NCBI GenBank assembly: GCA_009741485.1
Contig: CM019218.1
Location: 39,122,111 to 39,186,110 of the forward strand
Length of the DNA: 64,000 bases
Source of the DNA: Malurus cyaneus samueli
Lineage: Eukaryota > Chordata > Aves > Passeriformes > Maluridae
Reading direction: 5' to 3'
The translations under genes and the position numbers were made by a program. Positions within the stretch are counted from its first letter, which is position 1, and each line of letters begins with the position of its first letter. Of this stretch, positions 1-13,660 are shown in pieces. Under the pieces are notes generated by a model, which was not told the DNA's origin, did no database searches, and saw nothing but the letters and a program-made list of their open reading frames with translations.

Positions 1-3000
1 ACTATAAGTGATACAAATACTATGTCTAATTCGATGCTTCTCTCTTACTTTTTGGCATATTGTGTGTATTTCTTGGCATCAGAAAATTGTACTACAAACC
101 TTCTTCACATGCAAGTCTTGAAATCTTGTAGAAGTCTTCCACATCTTTTTTAAGTTTCAAAGTTTTTGTCCATTGCATATCAATATACAGCAATATATGA
201 TACGTAGAGATTAATTAAAATCTGAGCATATACAATCTGACACACTTAGATTTTAGATTTTGATTCATCTACAAATTTAAATTATTTTAGAATATGAATT
301 GTAACATCCATTTACCATACTAATCGGTTTAGTGTTTATTTTTCTTTACAATGTTGGTAATAATTTAAACTTCCTCTTCATAATATATTTCTATATTTTT
401 AAAATTTTTTCATAATATACCTATGACAACTTATTAATTAAACATTAAAAGCATATAGACTTCACATGTCCTGTCCCACTGTGTGTCAGGCATCAATATC
501 ACAAAACTAATATTCCAAACTGTTGCTATAAGATCTCTGAGCTGACTCAATAGGCAGAGTATGTTTTGAATACAAAATTGGCTTGACTTTCTCTTTACTC
601 CATAGAGAATTCTTGTTAAGGGCAGGTACATGGTCATTTCAGAAATTCTGAGAGTGAGAGGAGGGGACTTCTGATTTAACACAGTAAAAGCCTGTCAAAA
701 GAATGAGCGTATTTCTGCCAGTGAAGAGGTCTAAGAGTTACCTGTCAAGGAAGGTATCTGATATTAACATTGTGTCATGAATGTGTACTTCAGAAACTAA
801 TTAGAAGTATCTAATGGGAATGAATATTTCAACCAGTTAGGGAAATGAAACATATTAATGGTTTGGCTGTTACGCTGGTGTTTATGATTGTCTCTACTCT
901 CTAATCTCCTGCAACTGCACTTCAGAAAAAATGCCTAAAATACTTGCATGGTAAAAAAGCTGATATGCTTTCTTTTCCCCAGTTTTGCTATCTGTAGGGG
1001 GACAAACAAACAGGCAATTATATTTTGTCATTGGTATTTCCAGAATTGTTATCTATAAGTTGTGTTAGTTTTCCCCAAACAGCGTTATAAATTACAAACA
1101 AGAGATCTGATCCTGGTTATTTTTGCCTTTAATTTCTGTAATGGCAAAGAGAGGTTTTTCCTTTTGCTGTTGGCTTTTTGTTGTCAAATAACTGCAGATG
1201 GTGGTGTTGTAATGGGACTGTTTCCAGGGACTGTTGTTCCAGTATCTGTTGGGGCAGTGACAAAACTTTAATTCAGCAGTCTTGACATGGCAGGACTTTT
1301 TGACACCTCAGCCTGTTTTAATCCTTGGAGGTCTACAGACTCTGCCATCCTATCATTCTAGTTCACATTCATATTTTCCTGTAGTCTTCTGTGACATGAA
1401 GAGTGTTGAGACATTTTGTCACCTCTCTTTTGCCCATGGCAATTAATATGAAGATAAGGAAAATGAATATACTGTGTTTTTGGGTAATCTGCTTCAGACA
1501 ACTCTTTCCAATATGGTATTTAACCAAGAGATAGGCATTATACAGGTGAAGAAATCAAGGCATAATAAATAGACGGTGTTACTATATTTAGGTGTCAAAT
1601 CTCATTACTGCTTACAAGTGAGTTATTCTCATTTAGTTGAATATATGTGTTTTCATTTACCCTGGGGTATTTTTTTTTCCACAAAGTTTTTATATTCTCT
1701 TTCAAATTATAGAAATCAAAATTTTTCTTTCCTTTGGGTGTTGGATTCAGACAAGAGTAGGTATTTACCTTTGCAAAATCAATAAGTTGAAGTCCTGGCA
1801 TGGAATATAAAATAGTTTTATGAGAGGGTAGGAAATAGGATCCTTTATTTCTATTTGTATGTTGTCTCTGAGAAATTGCTAACACGGCCTTCACAATTCT
1901 ATCTGAGCAGAAATGTTTAACTGGATAGATCATTAAACAATGTTTGTGAATGTTGACACCATGGCTTGTCTATACCTAGTACTCTCCAAATTTTGACTGA
2001 AGATCTGAATAGGTTTCCAAACCACCTAAGTTTTTCCATTTGTTGTTCTGGAGAATGCTAATATTGGTAGTAATAATATCCTTTTTACTTTCTGTTGGAA
2101 TTGGTCATGTTGTTCAGCTGCACCACTACTTAAAAATATTTATTAAAAAAAAAAAAAAAAAAGAGGAGAAAAGAAAGCCTCAATGAACAAATTCTAGTAA
2201 GGATTTGTTTCTGTGTTCAACTTTCACTGTTCGTCATGCAATCAGTAAAAGAAAATGTCTGGAATATTGCAACACCTACTCAATGTGCATGCATATCATT
2301 GCATCCACCCATAACAAATCAGTCAGTAAAAACAGGGTGATGAGGAATGATTAATGGTAGGAGCTACTGAAGTAAACAGTCACACAAGTAAGAATAATAG
2401 TTGAACTCAATTTTTGCATGGATTTCTGGCTGATTTTGAGACCCTTTGTGTTTTATATATGCCTAAAGTACTACCATTGTTTTTCTTCTGAAAGGTAAGT
2501 GTCAAAGATTTTTAATTTCCAAAGCAAATACTGTATTTTAAGGGTAATCATGTGGGCATCATAATAGAATATTCTACATGGCTTATGTCACTGACTGATT
2601 TTCAAAGGGAAGAAATGTGTGTTTTTGTAAATTACTTATGGAGAATAAGTATGTAAATATATGGTCAATATAATACCTGTGTGAGAATACAGCTGACCAG
2701 AGACTAAAACAAATTAAACAAATTAAACCAAAACAATTAAAACTGGTTTTGTTGCAATACACCTTACTGACACTGGTTGTCTCTTCTACAAGACCCGCAC
2801 ATCATGTATTTGCTTTCTTAAAATAAATTCAGACTGTCTTAACTAAATTCAGAGAATTTTGTTTCTTGACTGTAGATTAGGACAGTTGTCCCCACTTCTC
2901 AGAGTGTATGTCTATTACAGAAAATGCATATTTTAATGTTCAGAAATCCTTTTCTAATTTTTTATTAAGAAATGCATTTAGTTATGCTCATTTGATTTTA

Positions 3001-3716
3001 TGACACTGTCCTTTACATTAAAAGTTTCCTTTTTTTTTTAAAAATCCAATACATTTACAGACTGTAATTGTATCTTCTCTTAACCTTGATTTTTCTAGAG
3101 TGAATGAGCCAGGCATTTTCCAATTCTTCTTATGATTGGATTTTGTTCTTTTGATGATGATCCTGTTATCTTCTACAGCTTGAATTAATATTCTTTGAGC
3201 ATGGATTGTGATCTATGGAAATCCAGATTAGGTTTTCTGCACTTGCATTGCAAGTGAAAAAATACCAGCTGGTTCATTATGGTCATGTTCTCTTGGTTGT
3301 CCAGTAACTTCTTGTAACATTAAACTTTTCACCTTAGTCCTTCCATGTACAGTTTATAAGATTGCACTATTTAATGCAAATCCTTTTTACACAGGGAATG
3401 AAAGACCTTGGATGTACCCGTAAATATCATCCTGTTTCTTTTCTCCATTTTCAGATACTTGAGTAAAGACAGGTAAAATAATCAGATTCTATAAGCATAA
3501 AAAACCCGAGGTATTTTCTTGTTTAAAATATTTGTCAGGGTAGGGATGGATAATATACTTTCAGTCAAACTACATTGCATTGTATTACATTTTGCATGTA
3601 TCTGCATCTTGGATTACTTTTGCCTTATAATTTTTCTGAAAAATCCCTGACCTGCAATTCTTGGGAGCATTGCTCCCACTTCTTTAGAGTAACTTTAATT
3701 ATATGTGCATGTATGT
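1..3716. other. Unique AT-rich non-coding sequence
   Basis: No exon, RNA gene or recognisable transposon is visible. Open frames are at most 112 codons, and the 1595-1933 minus frame overlaps a plus-strand frame. Minor low-complexity features are an 18-base A run at 2145-2162 and a short A-rich direct repeat near 2706-2740. Old, diverged repeats could be missed by eye. Confidence 0.7.
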
Positions 3717-3737
3717 ATATATACACACATAGATATA

Positions 3738-3785
<48 letters not shown>

Positions 3786-3790
3786 ATATG
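3717..3790. repeat. (TA)n microsatellite with flanking CA/TA-rich sequence
   Basis: An almost pure TA dinucleotide run lies at about 3744-3774, with a second TA run to 3789 after a one-base phase change. Purine-pyrimidine alternation on the left side (near 3720-3740) includes CACACA and ATAGATATATG. The run explains the tyrosine-isoleucine tail of the open frame at 3575-3811, which is not a gene. Such tracts are typically length-polymorphic and can form cruciforms. Confidence 0.95.
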
Positions 3791-5050
3791 TCTGTGTTAA
3801 TAACTGTATAAAAATCTTTGATTTTCCTTCTTTTTTGTCCTCTTTATTTCCCTGAGACTTTGGCTTTTGCTGTGTTCAAATGAGAAATCATAGCAATTAT
3901 CACAAAAGAAAGTTATTGTTTTCCAGCTGAATTTACTTAAATTCCTAAAAAGCCTGGATTAAGAGGATAGAATAATCTTCTTTCTTGGTGTCAAATGATA
4001 AAGCTCCTTGTATGGACATCCAGACTGCAAAGCCCAGCCACTTCCATGCCAAATATCCCTGACATTCACATGCCTGATTAATGGGCTCTATGCAAGGAAG
4101 CAATGTTATAGTTAAATTTCTTATCTGTGGGACTATCTTGCTTCCCACTGTTGTAAACACATCTCCAAACTTGTTTTTTTTCAATACTGCAATGATTTAA
4201 AGATCATGCCACTGCATTATTGATTGTTATGGATTTTTTAAAATAATAAACCCGGCTGCTTTTATTTTCTTTCAAGAGTTGCTATGCTTTAATACAGTTC
4301 ATAAAATTTCTAATGTCCTGCGAAAGTTAACCTTAAGGTTAATTCAAGTTTTCTTAAACAGGAAAAAAGTAATCTTTGTCTCCTTTTCAGTCTAGTCTCT
4401 GACTGTGTATGTAATACTTTCTTGATTTGCTTCTTGCATCCAACTCACTGATTTATTCTTCTTTTGTTTTCCTTCTTATGCAATGTATGTATTTAGAAAA
4501 GTCATATGCAACTGGTGTATCATCGGTTATATAATACTCATGGGACCTTACAATATTTGCAAGTATAAATTGGGACCAAAAGTCCACTGTGGATTTGCTG
4601 ACTTCTTCTGAATTTAATTAAGAGGTGAAGAGGGGTGAATAATATTAATTATTACAATAAGGTATTTTAATATTTTGCAAAGTAGAGATGTTTTTCTGAT
4701 GAGTGGCATATTTTCATATTATCTGTGGACAGAAGGGCAAAGAAACTACTGTGATCAGAAGTGACATATGATCTATGATCTGTGGCCATCTGGACATAAA
4801 TGTGAATAATGGGGAATATGAAGCAGTAAAGAGAGATGATAGAGAGATTATTTTTATCAAGTCTATGTTTTTATCTGTCTATCCACTTAGTTGCAGAGGT
4901 TGAACCTCACTGAGATTGTCAACAAAGCCATTATTCCACTCATGGGTCAATGTGTGTTTATTTTTCTGCTGATTGCTGCAGGGATCGATGCACCATACGC
5001 TGATCTTTCCTCAGGTTCATTTTCCCAAGGGCAGTTATGTGTAATCCTCA
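3791..5050. other. Unique non-coding sequence
   Basis: I see no gene or clear repeat in this AT-rich interval. The last ~100 bases lead directly into the LTR remnant, and I could not identify internal retroviral sequence here. Confidence 0.65.
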
Positions 5051-5567
5051 TACTGTAGTTTAACCTCAGCCAGCAGCAGAGCACACAAAGCTGCTCACTC
5101 ACTGCCTCACCCACCACTCTGCAGTGAGATGGGAAGAGAATGGTGGCAGTGAAAATAGTTGTGGGTTGACACAGACAGTTTAATAGATAAAGCAAAAATC
5201 ATCTTGTAAGTAAACCAAGAGGAGGAATTCATTCACCTCTGCCCAGGGTTCTATCGTGCATAAAGCTTACTTGGGAAGACAAATGCAGTGACTCTGATCA
5301 TGTTCCCTACCCAGCCCCTTCCCTCACATGCTGAGCATGGTGCCATATGGGATGGAATGGCCCTTTGATCAGCTGGGGTCAGCTGTCCTGTGCTCCCTCA
5401 CAACTTCTTGTGTATACCCAGCTGGTGGGGTTGGGATGAGGAGCAGAAAAATCCTTGACTATGTAAGCACTGCACAGCAGTAACAAAAACATCCCTGTGT
5501 TACCAAAACTCTCTCCAGCACAAATCCAAATACAGCCCCAGCACACTTCAATTAATCTGTGTCGTAA
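5051..5567 (-). mobile_element. Decayed endogenous retrovirus solo LTR, minus strand
   Basis: From about 5051 the plus strand follows, in reverse complement, an LTR I recognise as abundant in neoavian genomes. Landmarks are the GTAGTTTAACC end at 5055, the CTCACTCACTGCC block at about 5094-5106, the GACAGTTTAATAGATAAAG block at 5174-5192 (polyadenylation region on the minus strand), TGCTGAGCATGG at 5330-5341 (core promoter region), GGTCAGCTGTCC near 5378-5390, and TCCTTGAC...AACATCCCTGTGTTA at 5452-5502. The match fades after about 5545, so the LTR's own 5' end is degraded and the 5567 limit is approximate. The terminal bases and the TATA position are mutated (CACATG where TATA-like sequence is usual). 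No gag, pol or env sequence adjoins it, so it looks like a solo LTR. The family name is from memory and uncertain. Confidence 0.75.
5175..5192 (-). promoter_or_regulatory. Relic LTR polyadenylation region
   Basis: Read on the minus strand this segment contains CTTTATCTATTAAACTGTC. In this LTR type the TATTAAA motif sits where the polyadenylation signal is expected, shortly before the U5 part. It is a relic inside a decayed LTR and there is no sign that it is used. Confidence 0.4.
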
Positions 5568-6407
5568 TAATAAGTCATAACTTATGATTAATAGGTTGCA
5601 AGCTGTTGAAATAATAATTCACACATGGGGAAAATCAAGGAAAGAGGAGTGATAAAAACTTTCATGCCTCCTTTATGAAACTATTGTAGTAGATGTTATG
5701 GTTTGTGTGCTAATTTTTGTTTCATTTTTACTGATCTGGTAACTTTATTTTTTGTAGTTTATTAAAGGAGGTCATATATGTGTTTTCACACACTTAGAGA
5801 AGAGGTTCTCTTCATAGATGGATCTAGGAATATATGGAAGAAACAATAAATCAGTAGGTTCTCAGGAAAAAAAAGCCAAACTTTTCCATTTACCTTAGTA
5901 TGGATCCTACAGGCATGCCTTAATTGCTGAAATAATCTCTGGAGCACAAAATGACCTAAGGCAGTATTTGCCAGAATTGCCTTGATATACCATTCTGAGT
6001 TGCATATAATGAAGTAAATCAAACTATACTGAACATAAACAGAACCACATGACAACTCTCCATATAATGCTGCCTGTGAAAGACTCAGAGCAGATAAGAT
6101 ATATTGGGTCTACACAGTTAAAGACCTCTGTTTGGATCAAAGGTTTTTGAGAAAATTGGCGTTTAGACTGATGTTTGCTTGATCAATGCTATTTCCAGTA
6201 CATACGGATTAATTTTACTAGAAAATATCAAGAACTAAATCGGTAAATCTGTGAAGAACAATAAAAGATAAGTATTTCTGTAAAAGTTTAGGTTGCAGGT
6301 TTTCAGAAGTTTAAATGTTTGCTTGCATGTTGCTTGTTTCGTTTTTCATTTCAGTCATATTTAAATAATAATCATGGCATGGTTTATTTTTACTTTCTCA
6401 GAGATAA

Positions 6408-6468
6408 GACCTTATCTTACATTGCTAGAAAGACATTATCTTACATTTAAAGAACCTTGTCTTACATT
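6408..6468. repeat. Degenerate short tandem repeat, three units
   Basis: The motif TTATCTTACATT occurs at about 6412-6423 and 6437-6448. A third diverged copy, TTGTCTTACATT, lies at 6457-6468. Spacing is about 25 then 20 bases, so this is a local duplication and not a microsatellite. Confidence 0.7.
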
Positions 6469-7566
6469 CATAAACTGCAGAATGTGTATCAGCTTGTCTT
6501 TAATTCTAAGCACACAGTAAGGAAGGGGTAATAAGATACTTTTTACAATATCATCCTACTATGAGGCTCAAATTCTGTTTCCAAGATATTTGTAAAATAT
6601 AATACCAATTCCATAAACTCAGTCTAATCTGATTGTAGGATGTTGCTTATTTATATAGCAATTAGCTATATCCATATATTTATGGGAATAGGAGAGTTCT
6701 TTTCTTTTTACGTTAATTAGGTAGGGACTAAGGTTTTTTAGATGTCTGTGAATTCTAGGTGTCTACAAATAAATTCTGTGATTTATTTTTTTTCAGTGCT
6801 GATGGATAAACATGAAGCTTTTTTCAAAGCAACATAAATATATATATTGTTTTTCTCTAGTTTATCAACCTTTACTTATCGGATTAAAGATAAATGCTCT
6901 AATGTCTTGATAAATTAAATCATTGGAATTTGCCAGTCATGGTGCAGAAAATCGTTTCAGTATCTGCATACATGAATACTAACTATGATATGGCTATTCC
7001 CCATGTCCAGAAGTTGCTTTTCCTCTTAGAGGTAAGGAAATTCTATATTGAATTTCCTAACTAAATAGCATCTGTCAAATAGTGCATGAAGATGACTGAA
7101 GTCCAGATATAATTTGTACTGAAGCTCTGTAATGATTCATAGCTTCAGTTCTTTTAGTGTAAGCCCCAGTGTAGACATTCATGTTCCAGAATGTGTCATG
7201 TCTTGATTTAGTTTAAGCCAGCTAAAAATGACTTAAATCAGTATAATGCTGTGTTAAAGTTAGGAATGTTTACATAGAGGCTTAAAATATCAGTAGTATT
7301 TACATTGAAATTTCATGCAAACTAAATATATAAGGCATCATTTAAAAGCTTTACCAACTTTTTACCAATAAAAGCTTCCACTGCACTGTCCCATTTCCCA
7401 GTCTATCTCCAAACTATTTCATCTCAAGCTGTTTCTGTTACATTTAGGAGTTGAAGGGACACATTTGAACATGATGTGAGAAGACTTTCCTCTCAGGAAA
7501 CCTTTTGTGCCTGGGAGAGGGCACTCTGAATCAGCTGGTGGTGCTCCTTCCTGGTTTTTTTTGGTT

Positions 7567-7568
<2 letters not shown>

Positions 7569-7599
<31 letters not shown>
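7569..7599. repeat. Poly-T tract, 31 bases
   Basis: An uninterrupted run of 31 T follows a TTGGTTGG lead-in. No polyadenylation signal complement or gene-like sequence lies downstream, so it does not look like the poly-A tail of a retrocopy. Confidence 0.95.
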
Positions 7600-7600
<1 letters not shown>

Positions 7601-10600
7601 ACTAAGCAGCTTCCTTTGCAAGGATGAGGGGGAGGCTTTCCTCTTTCCTCCTGTTATCTTTTGGAAGCACATGCATCCTGGACTGTGATTGAGTATCCCT
7701 ATAATTAAGTAGAGCTATTTTTACCGTATATGAGATGGGTATAAAACTTTTCTATAGTGTTTTGCTTGCCATGTGTCTTGTGTGGCATTAATTCTGCACA
7801 GGTGTTGCTGACTCCATCCAAACCCAGACACCAGGGAATGGGCTGAAAAAAAGTGGCTCACAGCAGTGAAAGTGATTTTCTTTTGTGTTGCTCACACTTT
7901 TTATTTTGTTAGGAATGGAGAAGCTGAGAATATTTATAGAGGAGGGAAATGAAATTATCATTGGGAATGGAGAAATACCCCATCAAAAGAAATCAGGCAG
8001 TTTAAAGCAATGACAGAATAAGAAAATATCTTTATAAAAAGTGCCTGAAGTGTGGCTTATTCCCTATGCAGTGCTAAGGAAATGTTTTATCAATCTGTCT
8101 TCAATATTCCATTTCACATGACTGGAAACTATATCTCCAAAAGCTGTATGGTGGTTCATGCATGCAAGAAATTTTTCTGTGTGGCACATGAATGTTGTTT
8201 AAGAAAGAAAACAATAATCCTAATTTAAAACATTATGGTTGAGTTCTGAGTCAGCTTACTTCACTGAGCGTCCTAGAAGTCTCTCTCAGAATTAGAGTAT
8301 ATAAAACATTTTAATTTATTTTCACTATGTGATAAATAATACAAGTAGATGTGCCCATTTTATTTCACATTCTGACTATGCCAACAAGTTATTTGATTTA
8401 CTGCCTTAGTGGGAGCAATTAAGTTGCTTCCATAAAATCCCAAGTGTAAATCCAAACAAGACTCCTAGAATGTGGTATGTTGACTTAATCTATTTGGGAG
8501 TCAGAGAACCATCATAAAACAAGGAAATTGCCCTGAATGAAGTACTGAAAATTTACATCCTTTGGGAAATTCTGGATAACTATATGAGCCTGCAGAATGC
8601 TTTTTTTTTTTTTTTCAGAGCATTTTGCAAAGGCAAAGAGAATCCAAATAATTCAGTCTTAGTCATCACTCATCAGGGAATAGCAATACCATGATTTTTT
8701 TTTCCAATTTCCATATTTGTAATGTGAAATAATTTGACCTTGCAGTTTCTGTGAGGGATGAGAAGGACTGTGACAATGAGGCTTTGTTTAAATACAATAT
8801 GGAGACAGATGAGAGAATTTGTTCTTTCACAACTGTGTAATCTTTGCTGTGGAAATCAAATAATCATATCAGACTGAAAATAGTATTTTTAAAAGAGAAA
8901 ATGAAAGGTAGAGGTATATACATTGTCAAACTACCAGAAAACAGAACCCAATCAGAATTTGAAATTAAAGGGTTGAAAATTATTTTTAAGTTTTGAGACA
9001 CCAACAGTTTGCTGAAATATAGTAGAATGTTTTGAGGACAGAATACTGTGCTTCTAGTGGATAAAATATCAGTCTTCTCTTCAGTGGCCATTGTATTGGT
9101 GGAACATGATCAGGAAACAGGATTCTGTGATATTAAAGGCAGCATGAGAAATAAACTGATGCTCACTTTTGCACATCCTCAAAACATTGTACGCATCTTT
9201 GAAAACTTGGATTTGATGGTCTTCACAGGTCCTCAAAGACACTCAGTGATTCCCAAATACAGAATGAAAATTGCTCAGTAATTAATCACGACGTGTAATT
9301 GTATTTATACTCCAGGCATTTCCTCAATTGCAATTATAATATAATACTCGTTTAACAATAAAAGGATTACTGATTACTTCTATTATTACCTTTGTTATTA
9401 AAATGTCTGTATCAGGTTGTTATAATTTTTATATGCATTTTATAAATAGTTCTATTGTTTAGACATACAAAGTATACAATGAATTACTACTGCTATTTTA
9501 CAGATGGAAAACATAGGCCAAAAGAAAAAATCCTTATGTTTAGTGCTTTCTAAGCACAATGTCCATTACCATCCTAGGTGACCTGTTTTAAACATATGAC
9601 TGAATTAGAAACTGAACCTCTACAATCAGAGTCCCTCTGTCATCTGTACCCGTTCCAAAATCCATTTTCCTGAGTTGTGATGGAAAGCAGAAGAAGAACT
9701 GACTGATTGTAGTTACCAGCATGCACAGTGCATGTGTGTGAGTGTGAACTCTGAGTGGTTGTTGAAATACCTCAACTAACTACTGCTGGAGTTGGATTAA
9801 GTGCTAATTGATTCTGTGATATATTAATAAAGGCAAAACAGATTAAGAAAATTTTTCATTGAAGGAATACCTTAACATTTTATTATGAGGTGGTTGTTGC
9901 TTCTGCAATTATAAAATAATTATCACTATCTCTGTACAAAGAAGAAAAGTATGTGAGCTTGTTTGACATTCCAGTCTGCATTTGGTCCAGTCATCTGCTG
10001 TTGCCAAAGGTAGCTCATGTCATCCTTGTGAAGGATAAACTACTGATGTCAAGCAAAATATTTGAGGCTAATTTAAAATCTAGTAATTGTAATATGTAAT
10101 AGTAATTTATAAGGTGATATGTTATTCCTGGTTTTTGCCAGTGTGGTTCTCATAGTTCTAATGGCATGGTTAGGCCAAATTCTGATCTTCATATAGCACA
10201 GGGAAAAAAAATCACTTTCTACAAAGAGATTTTCAAATGATCCTGATGATTAAGTTTCATAACAGCTGTAATCTTTTTAGTTTTCCCTTACATAATAGTA
10301 AATTAGGCTGTGGTATAATTTGTGACTGTGAATGTGTCTGATGGGTTTTTCTCTCTTGTGTCTATTTTTGTCCCCTGATTATTCTCATTTAATTTGAAGA
10401 TGAATTATATATTCTATTTCCTATACATTGTATTAATATATATTTTTGTATACGATTTAGTATGTTTCTGTTTTTATTCTTATATTTTATAAATTTGAGG
10501 AATAATATATTTCTTACATCTGTTCGCAAATAAAAATTTTTCCAGTGATGAGAAACAATTAGACCCTCCAGTTAAGTTTTAAATAATGATTTATCTTTTC

Positions 10601-12808
10601 TAGATACTGAAGGTAATCTTTCTTCTTTACATAGAAAGCAGTCAGCAGAGACTAGCAGCTGACAATAGACTAATTTAATTACAGTTAATTAATAAACCCA
10701 CTGGACAGCAATAGGCTAATAAAGATAATTGATAATGTGTCTTTGGGATAGAAAATCACTCTTAGGAGAAAACAAGATGGAAGTGTTCTAAACATTCTTT
10801 TTACTTCCACATGGCCTATTAACTAGATGCATCATTTTTAGAAGTTCAGAAGAAATATAGATGTAGCTGATATGAAACATAAGAGAAACTGCAAATGTTA
10901 CAATACCTCAAATTAAGCTCATTATTAGTTATAAAGGAATGTTACCATATTTCATTCCTGATTTTTCCTTGGCACATTGCCTTCGAACAAGAAGAAACTA
11001 GTCTTCTGAAATTCAAGTGATTTTGTGTTTTCTGAGGAAGTATTTGATGTTTGACATGAATTTTTCAGATATCATGCATCTGAGTGCTGTTGATTAATTA
11101 GGGATCACCCTATTTGCTACCAGATGGTTTTTACTTTGAAGGAGAAATTACATTTAAATAGCTATATTGTGCAAAATAACATAGTACACACCTGCCTTAT
11201 TGTTTTCCTCAGCAGAGTAACATAAAGTAGCTCAAGATTAATAAAATACATAAGTAATCGTTAATGACTGTCACACTTATATAAAATTGTAATGGAATCA
11301 GAGTGATGAAAAGCTTGTCCTAGGGGATTAAAAAAAAAAAAAATAAAAAAACCAAAATATGTTCAGACCTGCATCTAGTAGGGAGGGTTTATCTATGTCC
11401 TGGTGATGATACCTGACATTTAATTCCTGTCAGGAAGTACCTCTACTGTCAGAGACAGTTTGTACACAAAGAATACCCAAGTTCCCTGGTGCTCCCTAGC
11501 ATTGTATGTTTGGCCTTGTTGAATGTGCAGTTCCTGCCAAATGCTCTAAAATGCTATAAACATTCGAAAAACCCAACCAACAATAAAATAACGAGCTGCA
11601 TTTCAGTGTAAGCAGTTCAGAAAAGGATAATGGTTTTTCTTTGTCATTGAGTTCTGGTGTGAATTGGCCAATATTTTGTTTGGTAAATGGGATAATGACT
11701 GTAACACAGACTACCCATTTTGAGGTATTTCAAGAAAAAGTTCCACATTATTATTAAAATTATTGTTGATTAAGAGTAGCAGAACAGAATATAACCTGCA
11801 GTCAAAACCAGATGAATTCTCTTTCATTTTCTTTGTTTATAGATTGTATGTTTTAGGTGGCCTGCCTTAGAAATTTCAACTGCTTGCACTTTTAGAGGTG
11901 TTTTTGTTTCATAATTAATCAAATGTTTTTTTGTTCATTCTAAAGCACATGATAATCTCATGCTCTGTCAGCATGAGACACACAACACCATGAAATGTTA
12001 TCTTTTTTCCCCTCAACATACACAGGTTGCCAGAAAAAAGGAATGTGCAATGGAGATTGTTAATATGGACATATCCTAAGCGTACCTTTTGAGAAAATAA
12101 ATACACTACACTTTGACAAGAAGGACAATTAACAGTGCCATGAATTACTGAGGACAGGTAAACTGAAAATTGCTTTCCTTCCATTTTTTCATTCATTAAC
12201 GTTGTGTGTCTCCTAAGGACTGCTATTACCTTCTTTGCAAGCTGTTCTTGCCTGTTAATTTATAAATTTTGCTATATTCACCCAAGGTTGTATAAGAAAA
12301 AAGTGGATAAATGAATGATTGGTGATCGATGTTTATGACAGATCTCAAACTTTTGAGTGGGTAACTACAGGCTCTCCACTGCTAGCAGACACAAATTATA
12401 GGGAATGAATTTATTGTGACTTGTCTGTGTCAGTCTTGTAGTCGAGTTTGTTTGTGCTTGTGCTTACAGCATAAAGCAAAGCTAGGTATTAATCATTAAT
12501 TATCAGAAAAGTCTGCGTGCAGTCTAAGGGATTTAGAGTACAGTAAGCATGGAGCCTTTTAGTGGAACATCAGTGTGTGTTGATGGGAGCACAGTCCTGT
12601 ATTTTGTATTTGTAGAGAGGAATACTGAATCATGAGAGAAATTTAGGGTACAGCAGATCTTTCAGATTTTTGTTGCATTTTTTGTACATTAGTGATTGTG
12701 AAAAGGGAATTCTGATGGGTACCAGCACTGGAATGGGAATTTTAAATTTTAATTTCTATATAATTAAATTGATTTTGTAGGTGAAGAATCAGTTTTGATT
12801 TTGTGGGG

Positions 12809-12821
12809 TTTTTTTTTTTTG

Positions 12822-12856
<35 letters not shown>
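12809..12856. repeat. Poly-T tract, 34 bases, with shorter T run before it
   Basis: Twelve T, then GC, then 34 uninterrupted T (12823-12856). This is the longest T homopolymer in the window. Its flanks show no retrocopy signature. Confidence 0.95.
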
Positions 12857-12857
<1 letters not shown>

Positions 12858-13660
12858 TATTAGCATTTTCTGAGACTTTATCCTACAAGCAAGTATGATA
12901 TTAAGTGAGAATTGTTTTGAGTTCCATAACCATCCACGGCTTAAAAAAAGCTTTCAAGATTGAAAAAGACTACAAACCTAACAAAATTAGAAGTAATTAA
13001 AAGAACATGAGGATTTTTTTTCAGTGATCTTATTTCCCCCCCAAAGAAAGACAATCTGTATAAATCAAGGAAGAACACTCTTTTCTTCTAAAGAATAATT
13101 TATTTTTCGTTTGTTATTTTCAAATGTATAGAGAATCATTTTACTTAAGAGCAGTTTTTAGTGTCCCTTATAGTAGATTGTTACCATCCTTTGTAATAGC
13201 ACTAATAAAAATTAATGGGAAATGATGATTGCCATGTTTTGGAGACTGCTGAGAGGTATTTTGAGAAAGTCTTTGGTATGTTGATGCAATACAATTGGGG
13301 AACATGTAATGATTGTGATGAGCTAAATTAGAATATGTTTACAATTGTTGATATTACTTTAGAGGCAAATTAAAAAAAGAGAGGAAATTTAAATTTTCAA
13401 AATAAGTGTGAAAACGTGATGGATGTAGACCTACCTACGTCCATATTTAGTCCTTCTTTGTTGTCCTTGTGGGAAAAAAAGAGTTAAAATCAACATAGCA
13501 CTATAAGTATTTATTTGATTACTGCCGCTTGTTTTTGAGGATTCCCATCTCCAATCTGTTTACCACCTGCAGGGTGGAATTCTGCTCATTTATTTATACA
13601 TGTCTTAGAGCTTTGGGTTTTTGTTTGGTGGGTTTTTTTTTGTTTGGGGTTTCATAGACT

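Larger units (their letters stand above)
5568..13660. other. Long unique non-coding stretch
   Basis: No gene or dated transposon is recognisable over about 8 kb. It holds the T tracts at 7569-7599, 8601-8615 and 12823-12856, a threefold degenerate short repeat at 6408-6468, and two patches that look like conserved regulatory DNA (about 10655-10745 and 12430-12540). The open frames at 5786-6055, 8864-9281 and 11915-12196 lack recognisable domains, and two of them overlap on opposite strands. Confidence 0.65.

Noticed and set aside
3575..3811. Open frame with a tyrosine-isoleucine-rich tail
   Set aside because: Its second half translates the (TA)n microsatellite; no domain or conservation signal.
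8601..8618. T15-CAG, resembling a splice acceptor
   Set aside because: No open, conserved-looking exon with a donor follows; the T run fits the window-wide homopolymer pattern. The same applies to T17-CAG at 32611-32630.
9048..9281. 77-codon plus frame with mixed composition
   Set aside because: Looks less low-complexity than most, but overlaps a minus frame and shows no known motif or splice context.
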